DNA from: Synergistaceae bacterium | GTDB taxonomy: Bacteria > Synergistota > Synergistia > Synergistales > Synergistaceae | NCBI GenBank assembly: GCA_031258255.1 | Contig: JAIRNC010000078.1 | Coordinates: 1 to 46,214 of the forward strand | Reading direction: 5' to 3' | Length of the DNA stretch: 46,214 bases | In this document: piece after piece, positions 24,015-32,900 of the stretch | Numbering within the stretch: the first letter of the stretch is position 1 | Layout of the letters: each line of letters opens with the position of its first letter | The notes under the pieces: model-generated | What the model was told of the DNA's origin: nothing | Databases searched by the model: none | Seen by the model: only the letters and a program-made list of their open reading frames with translations | Translations under genes and position numbers: made by a program

Positions 24015-25325
24015 TTGAAGATATCAGTAGGCATCATCACAGCCGAGCGGTCGGTGGAGCTGATAATGAAGGCGCATGACGGGATGAGCCGCATGTGCGC
24101 GGTAAAATACCTGCCGTACTCGTCCATGCGGGAGTTGGCGGACGTCTACGAAAAAAACGAGCGCCTATTCGACGGGCTGATCTTCAGCGGGCGCTTCCCG
24201 TATTACTACATAACAAGCCGCGTCGGCGCCACCCAGTGCCCGCACGCCTATTTTGAGCTTACCGACAGGGATTATTACAGGGCGCTGGCGGGGATACTGT
24301 ACAGGTTTCCCGGGATCAGCGTTTCAAAGATCCTCATGGAGAGGCCCTACGCGGACGTCGATTTCGCCAGTGTGTTCGGCGGACAGACGCCCGCATTCTT
24401 CGACCCGATAGAGATGGGCGGCGCGGCGGGCGTTGAAAACGCTTACGAAAATGCTATGCGCCAGTCCCTGACGCTCTGGCGCGAGGGGAAGATCGACCTC
24501 GTGGTGACGCGCTTCACGAACCTGGCGGAGCCTCTTGGCGCATCCGGCGCGCCGTTTGAGCTGCTGTTCCCGTCTGTGGCGTCCATGCTTGACGTTTGCG
24601 GCAGCCTGTGCGGCGTGATACAGTCGCGCAGGCTGGTAGACTCTATGGTGGCCTCCGGCGTCGTCTCATGGGCAGGCGCGGAGCGCGATGACGCCGATAA
24701 AAAGCTCATGCCCCTGCTGCGCAGGTTCAACGAAAAAAACGGTATGCCGCTCGTGATCAGGGAAAACGGCGATGTTTTCGAAATCACCACGTCCAACAGG
24801 ACGCTAGAGCAGATTACGAGCGGGTACGCGGACTGCGCCCTGACCGCTTGTCTGCACAGGGAGCTCGGCTGCGGCGTATGCGTGGGGTGGGGGCTCGGCA
24901 CCGAGGCGGTGTCGTCGGGGCAGAACGCCATGCGGGCTTTCAGGGAGTCGCTGCGCAACGCATCCCACCACGCGTACCTGGTAAACGACCTCGGAAACCT
25001 CATAGGCCCTATGACGAGAGGAAAGTCCGTCACTATGTCCGGCGCTCCCGGCGCCGTCGCGGAGGAGATAGGGCGGCGCCTGGGCATCTCGCCCGCTAAT
25101 CTGCAAAAGATAATCAACCTGTGGGAGAGCCGGGGCATCAGCACGTTCAGCAGCGCTGACCTGGCTTTCTATCTCAACATCACGCCACGAAGCGCGGTGC
25201 GCATACTCTCCCGCCTGGCCGAGCACGGCGCGGCGGGCGTGGTGAGCAGCGGGCATCCCAACGCGAAGGGCCGCCCCTACAAGATATACGACGTCGACTG
25301 CGGGAAGCTGGCCAGGGCAGGATAG
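24015..25325 (+). CDS. Probable transcriptional regulator with C-terminal winged helix
   Basis: The 436-residue protein has no recognised complete family match in my reading. Residues 1-150 (MKISVGIITAERSVELIM, LFDGLIFSGRFPYYY) resemble ligand-sensing PrpR_N-like Rossmann modules. The centre (about 215-320) resembles a degenerate nucleotide-cyclase/GGDEF-like fold, as in CdaR/PucR regulators. The end (about 365-436) is a helix-turn-helix with wing: SSADLAFYLNITPRSAVRILSRL and GRPYKIYDV. The TTG at 24015 is chosen because GGGG lies 8 bases ahead and the text after it begins like a Rossmann strand; the frame is open from 23985 without a better start. It is divergent from gltS and probably controls it and itself. 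Confidence 0.6.
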   Translation: MKISVGIITAERSVELIMKAHDGMSRMCAVKYLPYSSMRELADVYEKNERLFDGLIFSGRFPYYYITSRVGATQCPHAYFELTDRDYYRALAGILYRFPGISVSKILMERPYADVDFASVFGGQTPAFFDPIEMGGAAGVENAYENAMRQSLTLWREGKIDLVVTRFTNLAEPLGASGAPFELLFPSVASMLDVCGSLCGVIQSRRLVDSMVASGVVSWAGAERDDADKKLMPLLRRFNEKNGMPLVIRENGDVFEITTSNRTLEQITSGYADCALTACLHRELGCGVCVGWGLGTEAVSSGQNAMRAFRESLRNASHHAYLVNDLGNLIGPMTRGKSVTMSGAPGAVAEEIGRRLGISPANLQKIINLWESRGISTFSSADLAFYLNITPRSAVRILSRLAEHGAAGVVSSGHPNAKGRPYKIYDVDCGKLARAG

Positions 25326-25350
25326 CGCAAGCGGCTGAACAGGCAAGACG

Positions 25351-26436
25351 ATGATACGGAAAATTATCCATGTGGATATGGATGCCTTCTACGCTTCCAT
25401 CGAACAGAGGGATCACCCGGAGTACAGGGGGAAGCCGCTGGCCGTCGGACACGCGGCGGAGCGTGGTGTCGTGGCGGCGGCAAGCTACGAGGCGCGGAAG
25501 TGGGGCGTGCGCTCGGCTATGCCATCCCTCACGGCGATGTCGCGCTGCCCGGGGCTGATTTTCGTCCCGGCCCGGTTCGACGTCTACCGCCAGGTCTCCA
25601 TGGCAGTGCGCAGGATCTTCCTCGGCTACACGGATCTCGTGGAGCCGCTCTCCCTGGACGAGGCGTACTTGGACGTGACGGCCAATAAATACCGGTCGCC
25701 GTCCGCCACGCTGATAGCCCGCGATATCCGGCGCCGCATACAGAGGGACACGGCCCTCACCGCGTCTGCCGGCGTCTCCGTCAACAAATTCCTCGCGAAG
25801 GTGGCGTCCGACTACAAGAAGCCTGACGGCCTGTTCGTGATCCGCCCCGAGGAGGCGGAGGCCTTTGCCGCGTCGCTGGACATCGAGCAATTCTGGGGCG
25901 TCGGACACGTAACCGCCCAGAAGATGCACAGTCTGGGGATACACACCGGAAGCGACCTCAAGAGGTTCAGCGAGGCAGAGCTCAAGCGGCTTTTCGGCAA
26001 GGCTGGGAGCGCCTATTACTGGAACGCCCGTGGCGTGGATCACCGCCCTGTGACGCCGGAGCGGATCCGAAAGTCGCTCGGCGCTGAGATCACCTTTGTG
26101 GCGGACATAGACGACGCGGAGGAACTGCAAAGGAGGCTGCTGGAGATTTCAAAGGAGGTCTGGGGACGTCTGGCGGCGCGCTCCTTCGCCGGCAGGACGA
26201 TAACCCTCAAGATAAAATACGCTGATTTCAAGGAGATGTCCCGCCGCAGGACGCTGCCGGAGGCCGTCGAAAGATTCGACGTGTTCTGGCGCGTCGCCCT
26301 GGAACTCCTGGGCGCGGCGTTAGCCTCAAGCGACCGAAAAATACGCCTAATGGGCCTGTCCGTCAGCAACGCCCCAGAGGCAAGCGCCCTTAAATATCGT
26401 CAGACCCTGCTCGACTTCGGCGACGGATATCTTTAA
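25351..26436 (+). CDS. dinB: DNA polymerase IV (Y family)
   Basis: The 361-residue translesion polymerase starts MIRKIIHVDMDAFYASIEQ with catalytic D9. It has SLDEAYLDVT (second catalytic acidic pair), SAGVSVNKFLAKVASDYKKPDG and a little-finger domain ending near YRQTLLDFGDG. The C-terminal beta-clamp binding peptide is not obvious. It begins 25 bases after the regulator gene on the same strand and may share its transcript. No LexA-type box was noticed in that short gap. Confidence 0.96.
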   Translation: MIRKIIHVDMDAFYASIEQRDHPEYRGKPLAVGHAAERGVVAAASYEARKWGVRSAMPSLTAMSRCPGLIFVPARFDVYRQVSMAVRRIFLGYTDLVEPLSLDEAYLDVTANKYRSPSATLIARDIRRRIQRDTALTASAGVSVNKFLAKVASDYKKPDGLFVIRPEEAEAFAASLDIEQFWGVGHVTAQKMHSLGIHTGSDLKRFSEAELKRLFGKAGSAYYWNARGVDHRPVTPERIRKSLGAEITFVADIDDAEELQRRLLEISKEVWGRLAARSFAGRTITLKIKYADFKEMSRRRTLPEAVERFDVFWRVALELLGAALASSDRKIRLMGLSVSNAPEASALKYRQTLLDFGDGYL

Positions 26437-26447
26437 ATGAAACACGG

Positions 26448-27158
26448 CTAACTCTGCTCCAGATACCCCAGAGTATACGGGCAGACCGCGATACACCTGC
26501 CGCAGATGGCCACAACCCCGTCAGCGCCGAAACCCAGACGCGCCCTTTCCCGCGCGGTTTTCTGGCAGGCAGGCGCGTCAAAGAACTCGTCGCGGCACAA
26601 CCCAGCAGACCACTCCCTGCCGGAAACTGCCCCGGCGGGGCACGCGTCCGTACAGGCCCTACACCCCCCGCACTTTGAATCATTGACGGGGCGCGCCGCG
26701 CCCAGAGGAGCGTCTGTCAGGATCGAGGACAGGCGAATCATCGATCCGTACACCTCAGTCACGAGGAGCGCGCATTTACCGATCCAGCCGATCCCGGCGC
26801 GCGTGGCGACGGTCTTATGCGGCAGGGCCGTACTCAGGATGCCCGAGGCGCCGACTTGCGCCCTCGTCTGCGCTATAGCCCGATAGCCCGCTGATCTCAA
26901 AAATTCAGCGCCAAACGTGACCAAGCCGTCAAGCTTTTCGTTAAGCAGATTGTACCAGTCGAAATATTCCTGCGTAGGCAGATCCGCGATGCAGCGGATA
27001 ACGTCTGCCGGATACTTCATCGCGACGCTGACGCCGACAGGCATGTTCTCGCGCGTTTCCGGCTGCAGCCCGGTCAAATCCCCAAACCCTGCCAAATCGG
27101 CACCGCGCGTGAACATCGCTTCACGAAAAGAAGCGGACAAATCAGCCCCGAGAATCAC
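26448..27158 (-). CDS. Short QueG-like protein with double 4Fe-4S domain
   Basis: The 236-residue protein has the N-terminal part typical of epoxyqueuosine reductase-like enzymes and LPHKTVATRAGIGWIGK (112-128), which matches the QueG cobalamin-domain region. Its clusters are CGGCRACTDACP (C163, C166, C169, C173) and CGRCIAVCP (C219, C222, C226), with C188 and C198 between. The C-terminal HEAT-like tRNA-binding domain of genuine QueG is missing, so the tRNA reductase role is doubtful; a paralogous 4Fe-4S/cobalamin reductase is more likely. The start is GTG at 27158 without a Shine-Dalgarno, just after an A-rich stretch that follows the oxidoreductase stop; an ATG at 27116 is an alternative. 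Confidence 0.75.
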   Translation of the reverse strand: MILGADLSASFREAMFTRGADLAGFGDLTGLQPETRENMPVGVSVAMKYPADVIRCIADLPTQEYFDWYNLLNEKLDGLVTFGAEFLRSAGYRAIAQTRAQVGASGILSTALPHKTVATRAGIGWIGKCALLVTEVYGSMIRLSSILTDAPLGAARPVNDSKCGGCRACTDACPAGAVSGREWSAGLCRDEFFDAPACQKTARERARLGFGADGVVAICGRCIAVCPYTLGYLEQS

Positions 27159-27173
27159 AGTTTTTTTGTTTTT

Positions 27174-28145
27174 TTACAGCGCGGCCAGGCTGCGGCTGCC
27201 CTGCTCGCCCTCGCCGTGGATCTGGCGGAGCATCGCCACGCATATTTCGAGCGCCCTCTTGCCGTCGCGCAGGCCGACCAGCGGCTCGCGGCCCTCGCGT
27301 ATGCAGTTCACGAAATCCTGCAGCTCCATCTTGAGAGGCTCGCGCTTCGGGAAGACGGGATGCTCCACCACCTCGGCGAGCCCCCTGCCAGGCCTCTGGA
27401 TGCAGTGATGGACCGTTACGTCCTGAGTTTCGTAGTTGACCATTATGTAGCGCTCCGGCTCCGTGATCTCAAGCGTGCGCATACGCTTCTCCGTGATTCG
27501 GCTCACCAGGATGTGCGCTATGGTCCCGTTCACGAAACGGATCTGCGCCGAGGCTATGTCCTCGTGGCATGTCCTGACGCGTCTGCCCATGGCGGAAATG
27601 TCGGCTATGTCGGATTTGACGAGGGAGAGGATTATGTCTATGTCGTGGATCATCAGGTCGAGCACCACGCCTACGTCGCTGATCCTGGGCGAGAAGGGGC
27701 CGAGCCTCCTGGACTGGATGTAGACGGGCTCGTTCACCATCTCGCGGACCTGCTGCACGGCTGAGTTAAAGCGCTCGATGTGGCCTACTTGCAGTATGAG
27801 GTTGTGATCGCTCGCTATGCGGAGCAGCTCCTCAGCCTCGTCGACGCTTGCCGTCACGGGCTTTTCTATCAGGAGGTGAGCGCCGCGCTCTAATGCCTTC
27901 TTCGCCACCTCCAGGTGATTGACGGTGGGGACGACGACGCTCAGTGCGTCCGGCCTCGTCTCGTCGAGAAATTTATCCAGATCAGCGTACCCCGGCACAC
28001 CCAGGTTCTCCGCTACCTCGTGCACCCGCTCCTCGTTAACGTCCACGACCCCGACGAGCTTCGCCCCCAGGATCTCCGTGTATACGCGGGCGTGGTGTAC
28101 GCCCAGGTGTCCAACCCCTGCAACCCCTACTCGGACAGCGTCCAT
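27174..28145 (-). CDS. Gfo/Idh/MocA-family oxidoreductase
   Basis: The 323-residue NAD(P)-dependent dehydrogenase has an N-terminal Rossmann fold (VGVAGVGHLGVHHARVY) and EKPVTASVDEAEEL, the family EKP motif that places the catalytic lysine, with a C-terminal beta-sheet domain. Family members act on sugars, inositols or UDP-sugar acids; the closest general pattern is a UDP-N-acetylglucosamine-type dehydrogenase, which would fit lipid A or capsule synthesis but is unproven. The ATG at 28145 has GGGAG eight bases ahead; the frame to 28202 adds 19 residues. It lies downstream of folC in the same direction. Confidence 0.88.
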   Translation of the reverse strand: MDAVRVGVAGVGHLGVHHARVYTEILGAKLVGVVDVNEERVHEVAENLGVPGYADLDKFLDETRPDALSVVVPTVNHLEVAKKALERGAHLLIEKPVTASVDEAEELLRIASDHNLILQVGHIERFNSAVQQVREMVNEPVYIQSRRLGPFSPRISDVGVVLDLMIHDIDIILSLVKSDIADISAMGRRVRTCHEDIASAQIRFVNGTIAHILVSRITEKRMRTLEITEPERYIMVNYETQDVTVHHCIQRPGRGLAEVVEHPVFPKREPLKMELQDFVNCIREGREPLVGLRDGKRALEICVAMLRQIHGEGEQGSRSLAAL

Positions 28146-28243
28146 AAAATCACTCCCACTCCGATTGGCGGCATCGCCATTGACCGCCTGATGCTTCCTC
28201 ATTAAAGATTGTCACGGGAAAGCCAATATTTGTGGCGTCAATT

Positions 28244-29593
28244 TTAAACGGAGGAGAGCATTTCTCTCATCGCGCCCACTAAGAAGAGGCTGCCGCAGCA
28301 CACGACCAGCCAGCCTGGCTCTGTGGCTCCCCGAGCCGCCTCAAGGGCAGAGACTGGATCATCCCACGCGCCTCTCGTGTCACAGCCCGACTCCCTGAGG
28401 AGCGCCGCCAGCTCGCTGGCCGGCCTCGCGCGGGCCATAGCCAGCTGTGTGGGGAAAACTGGCGCGCGCAGGCCTTTGAGCAGCCTGGCTATGCCCGTTA
28501 TGTCCTTGTCCTTCATGACGGCGAACACGACCGCGCCTATGCCGGATATCTGCCCGCTCTCCGTGAGCATGGAGAGCGATCTGGCAAGCGCCGCAAAGCC
28601 GTGCTCGTTGTGCGCGCCGTCGAGCAGGATAACCGGCCCGTCCGGGCCGCGGCGGAGGATTTCCATCCTGCCCGGCCAGTCGACGCTTGCGAGGCCCTGA
28701 CGGATATGGGCCTCGCTTATCCGCTCAAAGAGGGGTGTCGCGCTCCTGAGCCCTAGCAGGGCCGTGATCGCGTTCGACGCGTTGTAGGCTTGATGCGCGC
28801 CGATGAGCGGGATCTGCAGGCGCAGGGTAGGCTGGGCGGACGCGTCCAGGGGGGCGTAATCGAACGCCGTGCCGCCGAGCGTGCAGCGGATGTCTCTCGG
28901 ACGCGCCATGCCGCTCAAAAGGAAGGATGGCGCGCCAACCGACTCGCACCGCAGGGCGAACAGCGCGGAGAGCCCGTCGTCGTCCCCGGCGTAAAACGCC
29001 GGGACGCCGCGCCGGATCGCCGCGAACTTCTCCCCCGCTATAGCCTGGAGGGTGCTGCCCAGATATTCCATATGATCCATGTCTATGGGGGTGATGACCG
29101 TGGCCGCCGCGCGGCACGCGGACGTGGCGTCGTATCTGCCGCCCATGCCCGCCTCCATGATCGCCACGTCCACGCCGGATTCGTTTATCACCAGAAAAGC
29201 GAGCGCCGTCAGGTTCTCGAAGAAAGTCGGGCGGGCGGAATCGGGCAGATCGTCGGATTCCGTCGCTTCCGTCACCCTTCTGAACGCGTCGCGCCATACC
29301 GCGATATCCACGTGCTTCCTGCCGACGCGGATCCGCTCGCGCAGAGAGGAGAGGTGAGGGCTGGTGTAAAGCGCCGTCCGCAGCCCGGCGGCCTCGCATA
29401 TGGACTCAAGCGTCGCAGCCGTGGAACCCTTCCCGTTGGTACCGAGGACGTGTATCGCGGGGAAACCATTTTGCGGGGAACCTAGGCGCGCCAAGAGCCT
29501 CGTCACCCGTTCCAGGCCAGGGCGAATGCCCTGGCTCGAAAAGCTCTGCATGTCGTGCAGAAGCTCACTGAACAGCGCGAGAGAAAAAGTCAT
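28244..29593 (-). CDS. folC: Dihydrofolate/folylpolyglutamate synthase
   Basis: The 449-residue ligase adds glutamate to folates (and possibly to dihydropteroate) in the cytoplasm. It has the family ATP loop GTNGKGST (51-58), YTSPHLSSLRERI, the metal and folate region EAGMGGRYDAT, and MDHMEYLG. The C-terminal glutamate-ligase half contains LLDGAHNEHG. The ATG at 29593 is 14 bases after the valS stop with AAGGCG ahead; the open frame to 29866 runs antisense to nothing but into valS and is not used. Position after valS is common in bacteria. Confidence 0.94.
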   Translation of the reverse strand: MTFSLALFSELLHDMQSFSSQGIRPGLERVTRLLARLGSPQNGFPAIHVLGTNGKGSTAATLESICEAAGLRTALYTSPHLSSLRERIRVGRKHVDIAVWRDAFRRVTEATESDDLPDSARPTFFENLTALAFLVINESGVDVAIMEAGMGGRYDATSACRAAATVITPIDMDHMEYLGSTLQAIAGEKFAAIRRGVPAFYAGDDDGLSALFALRCESVGAPSFLLSGMARPRDIRCTLGGTAFDYAPLDASAQPTLRLQIPLIGAHQAYNASNAITALLGLRSATPLFERISEAHIRQGLASVDWPGRMEILRRGPDGPVILLDGAHNEHGFAALARSLSMLTESGQISGIGAVVFAVMKDKDITGIARLLKGLRAPVFPTQLAMARARPASELAALLRESGCDTRGAWDDPVSALEAARGATEPGWLVVCCGSLFLVGAMREMLSSV

Positions 29594-29607
29594 GCCGTGA
29601 CGCCTTG

Positions 29608-32283
29608 CTACGCGAGGCTCGCTATGTTTTCCTCGATGCGCTTTTTCTGGGACTCCGCAGCATCGAGCGCAGAGCGCTCCTTTTCTACCACCTCTGCCGG
29701 CGCCCTGTCTATGAAGTTGGCGTTGGAGAGCTTGCCACGGATCCGCGCCGTCTCCTTCTCCAGCTTTTCCAGCTCCGCGCCCAGGCGCTTTATCTCCTTT
29801 TCCACGTCGAGCAGCTCGCCTACAGGGAAGAACAGCTCCAACTCGCCAGTGACCGTGGACAGGCACTGAGGCGGCTTTGCGGCGCTATGCTCCAGCAGCT
29901 CTGTCTTTTCGACCTTCGTCAACAGGCTTACGAGATCCGCGTTCCCCGAGACGACAGCGGCCCTGTCGCCAGATCCGTCCTTCAGCCGGAGACACATCTT
30001 GGGCACCAGCTTCTGGGGCGGCAGCTTCGCCTCAGCGCGCAGGTTCCGCATGGCCCGAACGAGAGCCTGCAAAAAGTCCATGTCGCTTAAAATCCCAGGC
30101 GCGTCCTCTGCGGCTCGCGGCTTAGGCCACTCCGAACGGCCGATTATCCCCTGGCCGAACCCAAAGGCGCTCCACAGCTCCTCGGTGGCGAAGGGTATTA
30201 TCGGGTGCAGTAGCTTGAGGACGTCCCTGAAAACGGCGTATATCACGGACTGTGAGGCGGCTTTCCTGTCTGGCCCCTCGTCGCCGCGCAGCGCCGGTTT
30301 GGAGAGCTCCAGGTACCAGTCGCATAGCTCGCCCCAGACGAAGTCGTACATGAGCTTGGCGGACTCGCCGAAATAGTAGCCGTCCAGGAGTTCCGTCATC
30401 TGCCTCGTCACGTCCGAGAGCCTTTCGAGTATCCACCTGTCGTGCAGGCGAAGGTCGTTCCTGTCAATTGCCTCCAGATCGCCGGAAGCGCCTTCGAGGT
30501 TCATCAGCGCGAAACGGGAGGCGTTCCAGAGCTTGTTCAAAAAGAAGCGGTACGTCTCTATCCTGCTCTCGGATAGGAAGATGTCGCGCCCCTGGACGGT
30601 GAGCGCGGCCAGCGTGAGGCGCAGTGCGTCCGCGCCGAACTTGTCTATGATCACGAGCGGGTCGATCACGTTGCCCCTGGACTTGCTCATCTTCTGGCCC
30701 TTCTCGTCGCGCACGAGGGCGTGGATGTACACGTCCCTGAACGGCGGTTCTTTCATGAACTCGCAGCCCATCATTATCATCCTGGCCACCCAGAAGAATA
30801 TTATGTCAAAGCCAGTGACGAGGACGCTCGTCGGGTAAAAGGCCGCTAGTTCCTTCGTCTCGTCCGGCCAGCCCATCGTCGAAAACGGCCATAGAGCGCT
30901 CGAAAACCACGTGTCCAGCACATCCTCGTCCTGCCGCAGCTTTCCGCCGCAGGCGCATTTGCCCGGCTCTTCCATGGAGACAGAGACCTCCCCGCAGTCG
31001 CAGCAGTACCACGCCGGTATCCTGTGGCCCCACCAGAGCTGTCTGGACACGCACCAGTCGCGTATGTTTTCCATCCACTGGTAGTACGTCCCGGCCCAGG
31101 ACTCCGGCACGAAGCGGATCTGGCCCGACTTCACGGCGCGCACGCCCTCCTCGGCCAGCGGGCGGGCGCGGACGAACCACTGCTCCGAGAGGTACGGCTC
31201 TATCACCGTATCGCAGCGATAGCAGTGGCCTACGGAGTGGTCGTGGCGCTCCTCCCCCGCTAAAAACCCCTGTTCAGCCAGGTCGGCTACGATGGCCTTC
31301 CGGGCCTCAAAGCGATCCATCCCGGCGTACTTGCCGCCGTTCTCGTTCATGCGCCCTCGGTCGTCCATCACCTGAATCTGCTCCAGGCCGTGCCTGAGGC
31401 CAACGAGGAAGTCGTTGGGGTCGTGGGCGGGCGTTATCTTGAGCGCCCCTGTCCCGAACTCAGGGTCGGCCAGGTTGTCCTCGATGACCGGGATGACACG
31501 GCCGCATATGGGGACGGTCACCGAGCGGCCCACGAGGTGCCTGTTCCTCTCGTCGCGCGGGTGCACCGCGATGGCCACGTCGCCCATTATGGTCTCAGGG
31601 CGCGTAGTCATCACCGTGAGCGAGCCCGGCCCGTCTGCGAAGGCGTACTTCACGCTGTAGAGCCTGCCCTCCGTCTCCTTGTGCTCGACCTCCAGGTCCG
31701 AGAGCGCCGTGAGGCAGCGGGGGCACCAGTTGATGAGATACTTCCCCCGGTATATCAGGTCCTTCCCGTAAAGCTCAACGAAGACTTTCCGGACGGCCCT
31801 CGACAGGCCCTCGTCCATGGTGAAGCGCTCGCGGTCCCAGTCGCATGACGCGCCCAGCTTCTTCAACTGACTGATTATCCTGCTGCCGTACTCGTCCTTC
31901 CACTCCCACACGCGCTTCACGAAAGCCTCGCGCCCCATGGACTCGCGGCTCTGCCCTTCCTCGCGGATGGCGCGCTCCACCACGTTCTGCGTCGCGATAC
32001 CGGCGTGATCCGTCCCCGGCATCCAGAGGACGCTGTAGCCCTGCATCCTCTTTGTCCTGCATAGTATGTCCTGGAGCGTGTTGTCCAGCGCGTGCCCCAG
32101 GTGAAGCGAGCCAGTCACGTTGGGCGGCGGTATGACTATGCTGAACGGCGGCTTGCCGCTTGAGGCGTCTGCCTTGAAAATCCCGTCCTCCACCCATCTG
32201 GCGTACCACTTGTCCTCTATCGGCGCCGGGTCGTAGCTCTTTGAAAGCCCCTCCAGCCCCTTTGGACGCACCGTCTCACCCAT
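29608..32283 (-). CDS. valS: Valyl-tRNA synthetase
   Basis: The 891-residue class I synthetase has the HIGH-type motif GSLHLGHA near residue 58, a full editing (CP1) insertion, the KMSKS-type motif QKMSKSRGN and an anticodon-binding domain. A C-terminal coiled-coil arm (LDVEKEIKRLGAELEKLEKE, about residues 820-885) contacts the tRNA. Length and order are those of a normal bacterial ValRS. The ATG shares a base with the engB stop (TGATG), with GGAG seven bases ahead. Confidence 0.97.
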   Translation of the reverse strand: MGETVRPKGLEGLSKSYDPAPIEDKWYARWVEDGIFKADASSGKPPFSIVIPPPNVTGSLHLGHALDNTLQDILCRTKRMQGYSVLWMPGTDHAGIATQNVVERAIREEGQSRESMGREAFVKRVWEWKDEYGSRIISQLKKLGASCDWDRERFTMDEGLSRAVRKVFVELYGKDLIYRGKYLINWCPRCLTALSDLEVEHKETEGRLYSVKYAFADGPGSLTVMTTRPETIMGDVAIAVHPRDERNRHLVGRSVTVPICGRVIPVIEDNLADPEFGTGALKITPAHDPNDFLVGLRHGLEQIQVMDDRGRMNENGGKYAGMDRFEARKAIVADLAEQGFLAGEERHDHSVGHCYRCDTVIEPYLSEQWFVRARPLAEEGVRAVKSGQIRFVPESWAGTYYQWMENIRDWCVSRQLWWGHRIPAWYCCDCGEVSVSMEEPGKCACGGKLRQDEDVLDTWFSSALWPFSTMGWPDETKELAAFYPTSVLVTGFDIIFFWVARMIMMGCEFMKEPPFRDVYIHALVRDEKGQKMSKSRGNVIDPLVIIDKFGADALRLTLAALTVQGRDIFLSESRIETYRFFLNKLWNASRFALMNLEGASGDLEAIDRNDLRLHDRWILERLSDVTRQMTELLDGYYFGESAKLMYDFVWGELCDWYLELSKPALRGDEGPDRKAASQSVIYAVFRDVLKLLHPIIPFATEELWSAFGFGQGIIGRSEWPKPRAAEDAPGILSDMDFLQALVRAMRNLRAEAKLPPQKLVPKMCLRLKDGSGDRAAVVSGNADLVSLLTKVEKTELLEHSAAKPPQCLSTVTGELELFFPVGELLDVEKEIKRLGAELEKLEKETARIRGKLSNANFIDRAPAEVVEKERSALDAAESQKKRIEENIASLA

Positions 32284-32900
32284 CAGATTACTCCCCCATC
32301 ACGGCCCGCTGAACCGAGCTCATGGATAATTTGTATCACGAGACGCCGAAGCCTCTCCGCTTCCGCGTCGTTTTTCCCAGACGTCACGACGGGCGGCGCG
32401 ATCGATACCAACCCATCGCCCACGTACCTGTCGTACATCACCTTGCCCCTGCCCCTCGAAATCTTGTCGCCCTTGGTGAACACCACGAGACGGGGCATGT
32501 CCATGCCGTCCAGCCAGGCCGTCAGCTCGTCGTCATTGGCGAGCGGGCCATGCCGGAAGTCCACCAGGTGGACGACGAAGGCTATGTCCCGCTCCGTGCC
32601 AAAATATTCGTTTATGAGCCGCCACCACGCCTGGCGCTCGTCCTTGCCCCTCGCCGCGTAGCCGTAACCCGGCAGGTCCACCAGAAAGAAGCCGCCGGAT
32701 GAAACCTCGTAAAAGTTGATGCTGCGCGTTTTGCCCGGCTTAGAGCTCACCTTTGCCAGTTTCCTGGCCAGCAGGGCGTTTATCAGCGTAGACTTCCCCA
32801 CGTTGGACCGCCCGAGGAAGGCCACCTCCGGGCCACGCGGCTGCGGCAGCTGGGCGGCGTTGAAGGCCGTGCATAGCAGCTCAGATTTCCAGGCTGTCAA
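32283..32900 (-). CDS. engB: Ribosome biogenesis GTPase EngB (YsxC/YihA)
   Basis: The 205-residue GTPase is needed for late 50S subunit assembly. It has G1 GRSNVGKST, G2/G3 region PGKTRSINFYEV and DLPGYG, and G4 TKGDK. The start is TTG, overlapping the lon stop by four bases (TTGA), with GAGAAGGG a few bases ahead. Both ends therefore couple the gene to its neighbours. Confidence 0.95.
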   Translation of the reverse strand: MTAWKSELLCTAFNAAQLPQPRGPEVAFLGRSNVGKSTLINALLARKLAKVSSKPGKTRSINFYEVSSGGFFLVDLPGYGYAARGKDERQAWWRLINEYFGTERDIAFVVHLVDFRHGPLANDDELTAWLDGMDMPRLVVFTKGDKISRGRGKVMYDRYVGDGLVSIAPPVVTSGKNDAEAERLRRLVIQIIHELGSAGRDGGVI

